Positions 36,422 through 45,742 of a stretch of 64,000 nt of DNA are shown piece after piece (the stretch's first letter is position 1; every line of letters begins with the position of its first letter). Origin of the DNA: Fimbriimonas sp. (GTDB taxonomy: Bacteria; Armatimonadota; Fimbriimonadia; Fimbriimonadales; Fimbriimonadaceae); contig JARLGV010000111.1 in the NCBI GenBank assembly GCA_031292555.1, positions 1 through 64,000 on the forward strand. Direction: 5' to 3'. Made by a program: the position numbers and the translations under genes. The notes under the pieces are model-generated. The model had not been told where the DNA came from. It made no database searches and saw nothing but the letters and a program-made list of their open reading frames with translations.

Positions 36422-39400
36422 CTACGGAGTGACCGTGAGCGCTGCCGTCAAAGAGGCCGAGCCCAGGGTCGCCGTGAAGGTGATCGAAGTGTTCGCCGTG
36501 ACCTTGGCCGGTGTGATCGTGAATGTGGCAGTTTTAGCGCCAGCAGCAACCTTGACCGATGCCGGGACCGACGCGACCGTCGCATTCGAACTCTTCAGAT
36601 AGACCGTGACTCCACTGGAGCCGGCCGGGCCGGAGAGCGTGACGGTACCAGTGACCTTGTTCGTGCCGTTGCCGGCAATCGAGGATGCCGAAAGCGACAA
36701 GCTGGAGAGTGTCGGAGCAGTGACCGTAAGGGTCGCCGTCTTCGAGACTCCGCTTGTTGCCGTCAGGGTGACCGAAGCGTTGGCATTCACCGCGTAGGAG
36801 GTGACCGTCGCAGTGGCGCTTGTCTTGCCAGCCGGTACCGATACCGACGAGCTGCTGAAGTTGGCGGCGCTGGTCAGGCTCGAACCGAGCGAGACCGTCG
36901 TGCCCGAGGGGCCAGCCGGAGCGTTCAGCGTCACAGTAACCGTTGGATTCGTAACACCTCCAACTACCGAACTGGGTGAAACGGTGACCGAAGCCATTAC
37001 GGCTGGAGAGATCGTCGCGGTCGCGGTCGCCTTGGAAGTGACGTACGTCGCGGTGATGGTTACGGCCGTCGACGTGCTGACAGCCGATGCCGTAAAGGTG
37101 AATGTGCCCGACGTTTTGCCGGAAGGGATCGTAATCGACGTGGCTGAGAGCGTCGCCGAAATGCTGGACGTGGCCAAGCTGACGACTGCGCCGGCCACCG
37201 GAGCAGGACCAGTCAGAGTGACCGTTCCGGTCACCGTTGTTCCCAAGCCGCCGTACAGGCTAGTGCTGCTGAGGCTGAGCGAGGACACTGTCGCTGCCGT
37301 CACTGTCAGCCCCGCGGTTGCGGAGGACGTTCCGGAAGTTGCCGTGATGGTCGAAGTCGCGCTCGATGCGACCGCTACCGTCGATAACGCAAACGTTGCC
37401 GAGGTGGCGCCAGACGCGACCGTCACCGAGGCGGGGGTTGTGGCGGCAGCAGTATTGGACGAGGTGAGCGTAACCACCACTCCTCCCGTCGGCGCGGCTT
37501 CCGCGATTTTGACCGTTCCGGTCGTCGATGTACCGCCGACGACCGAACTGGAAGAGAGGGTCATCGAAGTGGGATGAGGCGACGTCAAAGTTAAGTTTGC
37601 CGTTGCTGAACTGCCCGACATGGAGCCAGTCAATGTGACGCTCGTGATGGCGCTAACGGCCTTAGTCGTGACCGTGAATGTTGCGCTGGATGATCCTGCT
37701 GCAACGGTTACGGTTGCCGGCACGGTTACTGCCGCGTTGGAAGAAGAGAGCGTGATTGTCTGTCCACCGGTCGGCGCCGCCATGTTGAGGGTGATCGAAC
37801 CCGTTAGGGTCGTACCGTTGCCGCCTTCGATGGAAGTTGCGCTCACCGAAACTCCGGCGATCTGCAGCGACACTCCCAGCACCTTGTTGACCAAGCCCTG
37901 GAAGTTCGTCGCGCCCCAACCGGTAACCATGTCCCAGCCGGCCGTCGCCGACGACGTTGAGCCGCTTGGCAAGTTGCCATTGCTGCCCGAGGTCACGTCA
38001 TAGAAGACGCTTGACAACCCGTTGTACGAGTACAGCAAGTCGTTGATGCGTCCGAATCGTCGTTTGCCGGCCGAATTGGCGGGGAGTCCGCCCTTGGCGA
38101 TAATCTGCTGCTCCGCGTCTGCCAGCGATGCTGCCATCGTTGGCGATGCGGCGCTCGTGCCGCCGAAGCCGTTATAGACTCCGGATGTGGAGAGAGTGAA
38201 TCCGGGATACGTTCCGGCCGTAAGATAAAGCGAGAATCCCGTGTTCGGATCGGCATTCGCCGCGATATCGGGGAACAGACGGTAGTTGACGCCCGAAGGG
38301 CCGACCGCGCCCTGATACGAAGGCTTGACGTTGAACGTATTCGAGACGGCCGTGACCCAGCCGCCGCCACTGCCGGACCAGCCGGTCTCCGTCGTGCGAT
38401 TACCGGTCGTGTCGGTCGTCGTCGAGGTGCCGCCTACCATCAGCACTTCGGGCTCGCAATCGGGATAGCCATACGTAATGGTGGTCCCGGTGTCGCCGGT
38501 TGCCGCGAGGTAGGTGATGCCTTGGGCGGTCATCGAAAGGTGAAGGTTGTGAGCGGAAGTCAGTGAACTGGCGCCCATGCTCCAACCGTAGCTTTCGGTG
38601 ATGATGTCGGCCGTGTTGTCGTTGACTTCCTGGGTGAGGACGTTAATGATGTCGCCACCGAAGCCGTCATAGACGATCACGTTTGCCAACGGAGCCACCG
38701 CCAGCGTGCATTGGATATCGAGGTCTCCCTCGACCTTTTGAGTGCCCGTGCCCGATCCGCCGTCGACGGTCTCAACCTTCACGTTCGAAAGGGCTCCTGC
38801 CGAAGGAATTGGCAGGCCCCAGTAGCTAATGAACGACGATGCGTTCGAAAGCCGAAAGCCATCCCAGCTAGAGATGCCGATTGTTCGACCGGAGCCGGTC
38901 GAGCCCGAACTGTACATGGACGCCACGCCATAGAGAGTTCGTGCCTGGCTTGGCGACAAGTAGCGTCGTTCAGGGCGAGTGAAGTCTTCAAGACCGGACA
39001 CGTCGATCACAAGCTTGCCTAGTTCGGACGGAATTGACGGCGTCGATGTGAAGGAGTAACGGTAGGGATCGGCCGCATCTGCCTTTTCGGTCGACGCGTA
39101 TTGTTCGATCGTCGTGCCAAATGCGTGCTCAGCCTGATCGACGGTCGAGTCGGCAAGGATGGTCAGCCGGTTCTTCGCAACAAGCTTGACATGCATCCCC
39201 TGCGATTGCAGGTAATGCGCCACCTGTTGAACCTGGGTCTGCGATAGGCCAAATTGGGCGCCAACCTGGTCCGGCGTCAGAAACTGCCGGTAGTTGGGGC
39301 TATAAGGGTTCGAAACTGATTCGACGAACGAATCGATTCCTGATGGATTGGCAAAGGGCATTCCGATGGCGAGATGAAGCGTCCGAAGAGGACTCGCATG

Positions 39401-39538
39401 GCCAATGTGGATTGCCCGCTGGATTGCCAAAGGAGGGGACATGTCCAGAGCGGAATGCTGCACGGGAGCGGCGATACCAAATGTCGGTATAGCCAACACC
39501 GCAGTGAGCGTGGCAAGTTGCTTTGTTCGTTTGGGCAT
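36422..39538 (-). CDS. S53 (sedolisin/kumamolisin) protease with Ig-like repeat tail
   Basis: ATG 39538 gives a good signal peptide (MPKRTKQLATLTAVLAIPTF); ATGs at 39568 and 39616 add unlikely leaders. The 1038-residue product has a Pro-kumamolisin prodomain (VSNPYSPNYRQFLTPDQVGA, GLSQTQVQQVAHYLQSQG). The sedolisin catalytic domain has the Glu/Asp pair in QKVEGDLDIQCTLAVAPLAN, the oxyanion Asp region DIITESYGWSMG and the serine in FGGTSAASPTMAASLAD. Calcium-binding DMVTGWGATNFQGLVNKVLG ends it. From ~550 there are six or so Ig-like repeats (AGVSVSATSIEGGNGTTLTG, MTLSSSSVVGGTSTTGTVKI) that are Thr/Ser-rich. It is secreted and self-activating at acidic pH by family knowledge. Confidence 0.93.
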   Translation of the reverse strand: MPKRTKQLATLTAVLAIPTFGIAAPVQHSALDMSPPLAIQRAIHIGHASPLRTLHLAIGMPFANPSGIDSFVESVSNPYSPNYRQFLTPDQVGAQFGLSQTQVQQVAHYLQSQGMHVKLVAKNRLTILADSTVDQAEHAFGTTIEQYASTEKADAADPYRYSFTSTPSIPSELGKLVIDVSGLEDFTRPERRYLSPSQARTLYGVASMYSSGSTGSGRTIGISSWDGFRLSNASSFISYWGLPIPSAGALSNVKVETVDGGSGTGTQKVEGDLDIQCTLAVAPLANVIVYDGFGGDIINVLTQEVNDNTADIITESYGWSMGASSLTSAHNLHLSMTAQGITYLAATGDTGTTITYGYPDCEPEVLMVGGTSTTTDTTGNRTTETGWSGSGGGWVTAVSNTFNVKPSYQGAVGPSGVNYRLFPDIAANADPNTGFSLYLTAGTYPGFTLSTSGVYNGFGGTSAASPTMAASLADAEQQIIAKGGLPANSAGKRRFGRINDLLYSYNGLSSVFYDVTSGSNGNLPSGSTSSATAGWDMVTGWGATNFQGLVNKVLGVSLQIAGVSVSATSIEGGNGTTLTGSITLNMAAPTGGQTITLSSSNAAVTVPATVTVAAGSSSATFTVTTKAVSAITSVTLTGSMSGSSATANLTLTSPHPTSMTLSSSSVVGGTSTTGTVKIAEAAPTGGVVVTLTSSNTAAATTPASVTVASGATSATFALSTVAVASSATSTITATSGTSSATAGLTVTAATVSSLSLSSTSLYGGLGTTVTGTVTLTGPAPVAGAVVSLATSSISATLSATSITIPSGKTSGTFTFTASAVSTSTAVTITATYVTSKATATATISPAVMASVTVSPSSVVGGVTNPTVTVTLNAPAGPSGTTVSLGSSLTSAANFSSSSVSVPAGKTSATATVTSYAVNANASVTLTATSGVSKTATLTVTAPTLSSLSLSASSIAGNGTNKVTGTVTLSGPAGSSGVTVYLKSSNATVASVPASVKVAAGAKTATFTITPAKVTANTSITFTATLGSASLTAALTVTP

Positions 39539-39785
39539 TGAATTGTGTAAGTCCAAATGGACGGACATCCGACATCCAATGTCAGCATGTTCTTCCCTGT
39601 TCTTAACAGAGTGCAAGCATTCAATCTCTTTAAAAGGTCACGATTTTGCGCGACCACAAACAGGGGGAGCTGGATCCGCCTCAGATAATTACTGGTATTT
39701 GGCGGCGGCATGAACTTGCCGAATCGTCCATGAACAAGTCTAGGTCGCAACTGTCTCAAAGGAGGACGATCGTTGCGAGGCGCGT

Positions 39786-41051
39786 ATGGTGGATTCAGCG
39801 TTGTACACCCGAACAGACCGGGACATTTTGCGAGGCTTGGTGGAGAAGGTTGCCACAGCCGCAGCCGACCCGGTAAATGAGGAGCGTGCCCGGCTCTGGG
39901 GCAAGCTCAACGACTTGGACTCTGAGCGCCCCATGGTGTGGATCACCGAGATCCCCTGGCATGAGTTTGCCGCTGAGCCGGAGTTGCAGATCGAGTGCAC
40001 CCAACCGTGGGCGCGTGGCCGGGAGTGGCAGTACCGGCACATGCTCTACCAATGGAAGCACTTTCCGGTCGACACGATCACCAGCCCGTACCTTTCCTGC
40101 CCGATCTCCCATCGAAGCACCGGATACGGGCTCTATCAGGAATCGGACGTCGTGATCACCGATCCGACCAGCGATGTGGTCTCTCGGGAGTACCATCCGC
40201 AAATCGTCGAACCCGAGGATATCGAGAAGATCCAAATGCCGCGCGTGACCCGGGACGACGAAGAGACGGACCGTAACTACCGGGCGATGTCCGACCTATT
40301 CTCCGACATCATGCCCATCCGCCTTACCGGAATCAAGCACATTTGGTACACCCCGTGGGATTACTTGGTGACGGTCTGGGGAGTGGAACAAGCTTTGATG
40401 GACTTGATCGTGCGACCGGAGATGGTGCATGCGGCGGTCGATCGTGTGGTGAAGGCGTGCATGATCGAATTGGACCAGTTCGTCGAACTTGGGCTGCTCG
40501 ACAATGGCAACGACAACACGCGCATGGGAAGCGGTGGGTACGGCTACAACAGCATTCTGCCGCCCGCGGATTTCAATCCTAAGCACGTGCGAACGTGCGA
40601 CATCTGGGGATGCTCGAACGCCCAGATCTTTTCAGCCGTTTCGCCGGAGATGCTCTGGGAGTTCGCCATCGAGCACGATCTGCCGTACCTCACGCGGTGG
40701 GGAATGAACTACTACGGATGCTGCGAACCGCTCGACCAGAAGATCGAGGTCTTGCGCCGGATTCCGAATCTACGCAAGATTTCCATGAGTCCGTTTGCAG
40801 ATATGAAACGGGGTTCGGAGCAGGTTGGAGCGGACTATGTGCTCTCCCACAAACCGACGCCGGCCCAGTTGGCAGTGGATTCCTGGTGCCTGGAGGAGGC
40901 TCGGGCAAAGCTCTATGAGGCCTTGGACGTGTCTAGGGGCAGTCACGTCGAAGTGATCCTCAAGGACATCTCGACGGTACGTCGCGAACCGCGCCGTCTC
41001 TGGGAATGGGGCGAGATGGCGATGGAAGTCGTGCAGGAGTTTGCCCGCTAG
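39786..41051 (+). CDS. Uroporphyrinogen decarboxylase-like (URO-D fold) protein
   Basis: The 421-residue protein belongs to the URO-D/methyltransferase superfamily seen in saccharolytic environmental bacteria. Typical parts are ERPMVWITEIPWHEF, YRHMLYQWKHFPVDT, IWYTPWDYLVTVWGVEQALM, LIVRPEMVHAAVDRVVKACM and WGMNYYGCCEPLDQKIEVLR, followed by LRKISMSPFADMKRGSEQVG. The conserved Cys pair in YYGCCEPL may bind metal. The strict HemE residues for porphyrinogen binding (N-terminal RQAGR) are missing, so it is not HemE. Members of this group are often guessed to be cobalamin- or zinc-linked methyltransferases. Confidence 0.78.
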   Translation: MVDSALYTRTDRDILRGLVEKVATAAADPVNEERARLWGKLNDLDSERPMVWITEIPWHEFAAEPELQIECTQPWARGREWQYRHMLYQWKHFPVDTITSPYLSCPISHRSTGYGLYQESDVVITDPTSDVVSREYHPQIVEPEDIEKIQMPRVTRDDEETDRNYRAMSDLFSDIMPIRLTGIKHIWYTPWDYLVTVWGVEQALMDLIVRPEMVHAAVDRVVKACMIELDQFVELGLLDNGNDNTRMGSGGYGYNSILPPADFNPKHVRTCDIWGCSNAQIFSAVSPEMLWEFAIEHDLPYLTRWGMNYYGCCEPLDQKIEVLRRIPNLRKISMSPFADMKRGSEQVGADYVLSHKPTPAQLAVDSWCLEEARAKLYEALDVSRGSHVEVILKDISTVRREPRRLWEWGEMAMEVVQEFAR

Positions 41052-41064
41052 CCGGCGGGCAGAG

Positions 41065-41547
41065 CTATTGCTGCCACCACGTTTCGAGACGGGCGCGCAG
41101 TGCCTTCTCTTGCTCGTCGCCCCAATAACCGCATTCGAGTCTGAAGAAGACCGACGAGTAGGGGATCAGGCATGGCGTCTTCACCACTAGAACCTTATAG
41201 ACTGAGGCGGCAACCGACATATTCTCCAAGATCTCCTCGTGAGGGGTTTCCTCGATCTGAAAAGACGAGAGTTTCTTACGGATGCTCTCCCTCATGTCCT
41301 CGACGCCCGGGATGTCGTCGTCTCTCAGGAACCCCAACTCGGCGTCGATGCATGCGACAGGACGCAAGTGCGGCGCCCGGTCGAAACCTTCAACCAGTTC
41401 GGCAAGAACATCCAAGTGAGGTGCGTGGGCCACCAAAGTCTCGATGCCCGTAGCGCACTGTTGGGGATATGCAGCGTCTGCCAGAATCACCCAATTGCGG
41501 TGCCCTAGCGCGTTGAGCCTGACGTCCAGATTGACAATCGTCTTCAT
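41065..41547 (-). CDS. RbsD/FucU-like protein
   Basis: ATG 41547 has GAGG 9 bases upstream and begins MKTIVNLDVRLNALGHRNW; a longer frame adds 24 residues of poor quality. The 160-residue product has the RbsD/FucU pattern LNALGHRNWVILADAAYPQ (the family's GHGD.I.I.DA.FP motif) and a long C-terminal half that is extended relative to RbsD (YKVLVVKTPCLIPYSSVFFR). The family are sugar mutarotases. It sits between the URO-D-like gene and the alpha-fucosidase, whose fucose product it could handle. The histidine at position 15 matches the catalytic His of the family. Confidence 0.68.
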   Translation of the reverse strand: MKTIVNLDVRLNALGHRNWVILADAAYPQQCATGIETLVAHAPHLDVLAELVEGFDRAPHLRPVACIDAELGFLRDDDIPGVEDMRESIRKKLSSFQIEETPHEEILENMSVAASVYKVLVVKTPCLIPYSSVFFRLECGYWGDEQEKALRARLETWWQQ

Positions 41548-41668
41548 GTTGCTCGCCTCATACCTGTACGCGCCGTTGCCGGTTGTCGGCAATTCCAAAC
41601 CGATCACAGGCACCGGCAAATGCAGGAGGTTATCAGTATATCGCTTAAGCCCAAGCTGCGAAGAGCAC

Positions 41669-42979
41669 CTAGCCCGGGCCAGGTAGGGGATGGCCGTCGG
41701 TCATCTCTTCGGAGGCTGAGCGATCCAGTTTGACTTCCACCACCGTGTCAATGGGATCCCGGTCGGATGGGGCAACTAGGATATGGACGCCGCTCGCGCT
41801 TTGCGAGAAGACTGGTTTGCCACCCCTGATCGTCCGTACTGACACGATCTTCGCCTTTAATGGCGGAAGACTCAAGTCACCGTCTGGCCAGCCGAAGACG
41901 TGAAGGTAAACGGACTTTCCACGGTAGGTAGATCCGCCCCAAGCGCCGTTTCGATAGGGGCCCCCGCGCGTTTTGTAGATGGTGTCGCCGTACGCTTTGA
42001 TCCAAGCGCCGACTTGAAGAAGTCGCCCGGATTGGTCGGCAGGGATAACGCCCGTCGCATCGGGCCCCACGTCGAGCAAAAGGTTGCCGTCGCCGCACGC
42101 ACACGAAACCAGAGATCGGATGCACTCCTCGTACGTCCGAACCGTTCCGTCCGAACGGTACGACCATCCTCCGCCATCTGGCGTCTTCACGATCGTCATG
42201 CACGTCTCCCAAGGGCGCGTGTTCTGGAATTCGCCTAACCTCTGCTCTGGCGTGTCGAAATCGCCTTGTAGCGCGGTGTTGTCGTCTCCATAGAACCGGC
42301 CGCGATTGTTGACGATGATATCCGGTTGGAGGCGGCGGACCAATTCGAGCATCTCGTCGGCCCTCCAGTACTTGATCGAGTCGCCCCGTCCAAAGCTGTC
42401 GAACCACATGACGTCGATTTTTCCATAGTTCGTCAGCAACTCCGTCAGTTGGCCCATCAGGAATGCGTGATACTTGCTTGAGTCAGGTGCGCCGTAGTCT
42501 GGCTGGTGCCAGTCCCTTGGCGAATAGTAGATTCCGACCTTCAGGCCCTCCTTGCGGCATGCTTGGAAGAGCTCCTTGAGGACGTCGCGTTTGAACGGAG
42601 TGTTGGCGATGCCGTAATCGGAGAACTTGGTGTGGAACATCGAGAACCCGTCGTGATGCTTCGAGGTGAACACGACGTACTTCATTCCGGCTTCTTTCGC
42701 CAGCTTGGCCCATGCGTCCGCGTTGAACGAGGATGGGTCGAACTTGGTGTAGAGATGATCGTACATCGGATCCTCGACGTACCCGGCCGGATCTCCAAAG
42801 ATGTCTAGCGGCTTGGAGCCCTTTCTGGACCAACTGATCTCGGTACCGGCGATTGACGACATGTCCCAGTGGATGAACATGCCGAACCGGGCCTCGGTCC
42901 ACCATTGCATCCGATTCGCATCTGGATTGGCTACCGATATCGAACTAAGGGAGAGCATCGCCGCCGCTAAGGAAAGCAT
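41669..42979 (-). CDS. Alpha-L-fucosidase, GH29
   Basis: The 436-residue protein has a signal peptide (LSLAAAMLSLSSISVANP) and the GH29 barrel: WWTEARFGMFIHWDMSSIAG, AGMKYVVFTSKHHDGFSMFH, KVGIYYSPRDWHQPDYG, and IDVMWFDSFGRGD holding the nucleophile Asp. TYEECIRSLVSCACGDGNLL and LLDVGPDATGVIPADQSGRL follow. The C-terminal beta-sandwich is short. It should release L-fucose outside the cytoplasm. It lies 121 bases upstream of the RbsD/FucU-like gene on the same strand, so they may form one unit for fucose use. Confidence 0.92.
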   Translation of the reverse strand: MLSLAAAMLSLSSISVANPDANRMQWWTEARFGMFIHWDMSSIAGTEISWSRKGSKPLDIFGDPAGYVEDPMYDHLYTKFDPSSFNADAWAKLAKEAGMKYVVFTSKHHDGFSMFHTKFSDYGIANTPFKRDVLKELFQACRKEGLKVGIYYSPRDWHQPDYGAPDSSKYHAFLMGQLTELLTNYGKIDVMWFDSFGRGDSIKYWRADEMLELVRRLQPDIIVNNRGRFYGDDNTALQGDFDTPEQRLGEFQNTRPWETCMTIVKTPDGGGWSYRSDGTVRTYEECIRSLVSCACGDGNLLLDVGPDATGVIPADQSGRLLQVGAWIKAYGDTIYKTRGGPYRNGAWGGSTYRGKSVYLHVFGWPDGDLSLPPLKAKIVSVRTIRGGKPVFSQSASGVHILVAPSDRDPIDTVVEVKLDRSASEEMTDGHPLPGPG

Positions 42980-43152
42980 GCCCGAACGTTACCTCACGGG
43001 TCCTTCCCGTCTGGTATGGATTGGGACTCGCGGGCCCGCGAGAGGCGGGCGGCCTATCGTTGGTTCGACACCGGAAGTAGTGGTGTCAGAAGAGCGTATC
43101 CGGAGGATAGGCAATCCGTCCATAACTAGAACGTGAAGGACCTTGAGCCGCG

Positions 43153-44157
43153 ATGCTTCATTTGATTTCTCTCGCCCTAGCAGCCATGGCGAGTGGGACG
43201 CCAGGATCTCCGGACGTTGCGAGGTTCGCCGCATCGTGCAAGGTTCGTTATTCCGACTACCCGGACAAGCGGTTCGATCCCGGCATCAGCGCAGCCCTCG
43301 AAACCGTCATCGACGACGTCGTGAGCAGGGCGAAGTTTGAGCCGAATCCCAGCGATCGTCAGATCAACTCGTGGCTACAGCCGTTTCTTCATGCGATTCA
43401 CGCCGAAGACACGAATGGCTATGACAGCAACGACTTCCGTGGCCTGGGGGCCGAAGTCTACCGGGTCGGAACTGCTCACATCGTCGTCGCCCGTATGGGG
43501 GCAGTAACCCGGTCCGTCGCATTCGATGCCGGCTGGGCGCCGATTCGGCTGCCCAAGTCGTACTTCTGGAATTCGCCCTGGAAGCCGTGGTTCAGGATGT
43601 TGCCATGCGGACTGGTGTTCTCTGAAGAGGTCTCGATTCAATCGACAGGTACGAGGGTTGGCATTCACTTGGAGTGGCTGCGTTTTGAGGGACGCTGCGC
43701 GGTGAGAATCTCCCACTTCAACGGACGCACCCGCTTGGACGACTTACCGGTCCAAGTGAGGGGAAACCGTGTGTCCGTGCAGACCGCCGACCGGGTACGT
43801 GCATTTTTCGACTACCCTTCGATCGTCCTGTTTCCTCGAGCGAGCACGTGGGTTTGTTCGAAATTGGGCGCCCACCTGGTTGAGTCCGTTCCTGGGAATC
43901 TGGCATTGAGAGCATTCGATCGCGCCCTGGCCCAAGCGTGGTCTGCCCGCCGGCCCAGCCGTCTTCAGCGGGAGATCCGGCGAGTATTCCCACGGGACCC
44001 AGACTCTGCATTCTACGATCTTGAGAAATGGTCTCAAATCAATCTCCCACATCGCGTCTCCCGCATAACGGTCAACGGCGAAGCATGGATTGACCTCAGG
44101 GCCGGTCGTGGCGGCTATCGCGTAATCCGCCTTGGGAAGAAATCAACCGTCAATTAG
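43153..44157 (+). CDS. Hypothetical exported protein
   Basis: The 334-residue product begins with a hydrophobic leader (LHLISLALAAMASGTPGSP), so it is probably exported. Visible features are two cysteines (ASCKVRYS, EGRCAVRIS), an aromatic stretch (LPKSYFWNSPWKPWFRMLPC) and a basic C-terminal part (ARRPSRLQREIRRVFPRDP). I do not recognise any family. It diverges from the fucosidase gene with 173 bases between. No ribosome-binding site is visible before the ATG. Confidence 0.55.
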   Translation: MLHLISLALAAMASGTPGSPDVARFAASCKVRYSDYPDKRFDPGISAALETVIDDVVSRAKFEPNPSDRQINSWLQPFLHAIHAEDTNGYDSNDFRGLGAEVYRVGTAHIVVARMGAVTRSVAFDAGWAPIRLPKSYFWNSPWKPWFRMLPCGLVFSEEVSIQSTGTRVGIHLEWLRFEGRCAVRISHFNGRTRLDDLPVQVRGNRVSVQTADRVRAFFDYPSIVLFPRASTWVCSKLGAHLVESVPGNLALRAFDRALAQAWSARRPSRLQREIRRVFPRDPDSAFYDLEKWSQINLPHRVSRITVNGEAWIDLRAGRGGYRVIRLGKKSTVN

Positions 44158-44258
44158 CAACCTGACGGCAATCACAGGTCAAGGGCGCGATGGAGCCAAC
44201 CCGACATCCGTTACTAGGGTTATCGCTGCCGGAATCGGCAGGCGGGGAGGCTAACGGG

Positions 44259-44657
44259 ATGAACGGTTCATTGTTCAAGATTATCAAATTATCGGTCTTG
44301 GCAGTCGGCTCAGTCGGCTTCGCAGCCCCATCCAATGCAGCGTATTGGAATCACCGGCACGGGTATGGATCGTGGGGCTACCGCTATCTTTCGGCTCGGT
44401 CCCAGATTGGCGTTGGAGCCTGTACTTACCCTTCGAGGTACCTGCGCACATACTTGCCGGAGGATCCATACGAAGCGCCGGCCGTCGTTCGTCCAGATGG
44501 ATCGATTTACGTGCCTTACTATGGGCCGGTTTGCAGGCCCGACATCTCCGTCGGATTCAGTGTCAGCACTGGCCCGTGGGGGTATCGCAGTTGGGGCAGG
44601 CCACCCGTCCGTTCAGGATTAGGGCACTTCGGTCGCGGCGGCGGCTTCCACCGCTAG
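44259..44657 (+). CDS. Small exported Gly/Tyr/Arg-rich protein
   Basis: ATG 44259 is chosen because GGGGAGG lies 8 bases upstream and it begins a signal peptide (MNGSLFKIIKLSVLAVGSVG...PSNA). The 132-residue product has a mature part rich in Gly, Tyr and Arg (YWNHRHGYGSWGYRYLS, GFSVSTGPWGYRSWGRPP, GHFGRGGGFHR). It looks like a low-complexity surface or envelope protein without known family. A frame start at 44190 would add 23 residues before the signal. Confidence 0.55.
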   Translation: MNGSLFKIIKLSVLAVGSVGFAAPSNAAYWNHRHGYGSWGYRYLSARSQIGVGACTYPSRYLRTYLPEDPYEAPAVVRPDGSIYVPYYGPVCRPDISVGFSVSTGPWGYRSWGRPPVRSGLGHFGRGGGFHR

Positions 44658-44734
44658 AAAATCTGAGTCATCCTGACCGGTGGCAACGCGGTGGCTCGGG
44701 GGACCGGATAGCGGTCCCCGATGGAGTCGAACGC

Positions 44735-45742
44735 TTAGGTGGCGCGCTTGGCGGCGGATCGGTTGGCCAGCAACTGGTCCGCGAGCACACCCACCATGAT
44801 GACGGCGCCCATCACCGCATAGTTGAGCGAACTTGGAATGCCGAGGAGGTTCACCAAGTTCTGCAACACCTGCAGAAGGATTGTGCCTAGTAGGATTCCC
44901 ACGACGGAACCCTCGCCTCCACGCAAGCTGCATCCGCCCAAAACCGCCGCTGCGATGCCGTATAGCTCATAGAAATTGCCGTGCGAGGACGGCGCGACCG
45001 CGTTCGTGTAGAACGCTATGAGCACGGCGGAGAGGCCGGCGAATAGCCCGCACAGGATGTACGCGCTGGCAATCACGCGCTTGGTGTTGATGCCGGAGAA
45101 TCGGGCTGCTTCTTCGTTACGGCCGATCGCATAGAGGTAACGGCCGTACACGGAACGATGCAAGACGACCCACATGATGACGCTCAGCACGATCAGGATC
45201 ACGAATGTGATCGGGAATCCCCAGAGGCTCCCGGTCGCGAAGTTCTGAAGGGACTCGAACCCCTTCGCGTCATGAAATCCCTTGGTCTCGTCCCCCGCGA
45301 TGTAGCGCGCCATCCCCCGATAGAACAGGAGGCCGCAGAGCGTCACGATGAACGGCTGTAACTTGACCCTGGTGATGAGGAAACCATGGAACGTTCCGAG
45401 CAGCGCGCCGATCGCGATGACGGCAATCACCGCGATTGGCCACGGCCAAAATCGGTTGTCAAGCCAACCCAAGGGCCAGGGAAAGTCGTTTTCCTTGGGG
45501 TTGAGGAACATCGCCAGCAGCACGCCCAGGAGGGCGAAGACGGAACCGAGAGTCAGATCGATTCCGCCCGTGATGATCACGAGGCCGACACCGATACTGA
45601 AGATGCCGTACATGCCGATGAGCCGGGCGGTGTTCTGCAGGTTCTGAATGCCCAAGAACTCGTGGCTCTTCATCGCGGTGGCGGCGCACACCACTACCAA
45701 CAGCACGAAGATCCCGGTCTCCTTTCGGAGGAGCCCCTTCAT
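44735..45742 (-). CDS. rbsC: Sugar ABC transporter permease (RbsC-like)
   Basis: The 335-residue protein is a BPD_transp_2 permease with 8-10 membrane segments (IGMYGIFSIGVGLVIITGGI, LTLGSVFALLGVLLAMFL, GALLGTFHGFLITRVKLQPF). It has the family's conserved loop AIGRNEEAARFSGINTKRV and the later AAAVLGGCSLRGGEGSVVG. Its start overlaps the ATPase stop (ATGA). Third gene of the operon (binding protein, ATPase, permease). The substrate is probably a pentose or a related sugar. Confidence 0.93.
   Translation of the reverse strand: MKGLLRKETGIFVLLVVVCAATAMKSHEFLGIQNLQNTARLIGMYGIFSIGVGLVIITGGIDLTLGSVFALLGVLLAMFLNPKENDFPWPLGWLDNRFWPWPIAVIAVIAIGALLGTFHGFLITRVKLQPFIVTLCGLLFYRGMARYIAGDETKGFHDAKGFESLQNFATGSLWGFPITFVILIVLSVIMWVVLHRSVYGRYLYAIGRNEEAARFSGINTKRVIASAYILCGLFAGLSAVLIAFYTNAVAPSSHGNFYELYGIAAAVLGGCSLRGGEGSVVGILLGTILLQVLQNLVNLLGIPSSLNYAVMGAVIMVGVLADQLLANRSAAKRAT

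Noticed and set aside
36801-37577. A 258-codon plus-strand frame rich in Val/Ala/Thr
   Set aside because: It is the complement of the Ser/Thr-rich Ig-like repeats of the S53 protease.
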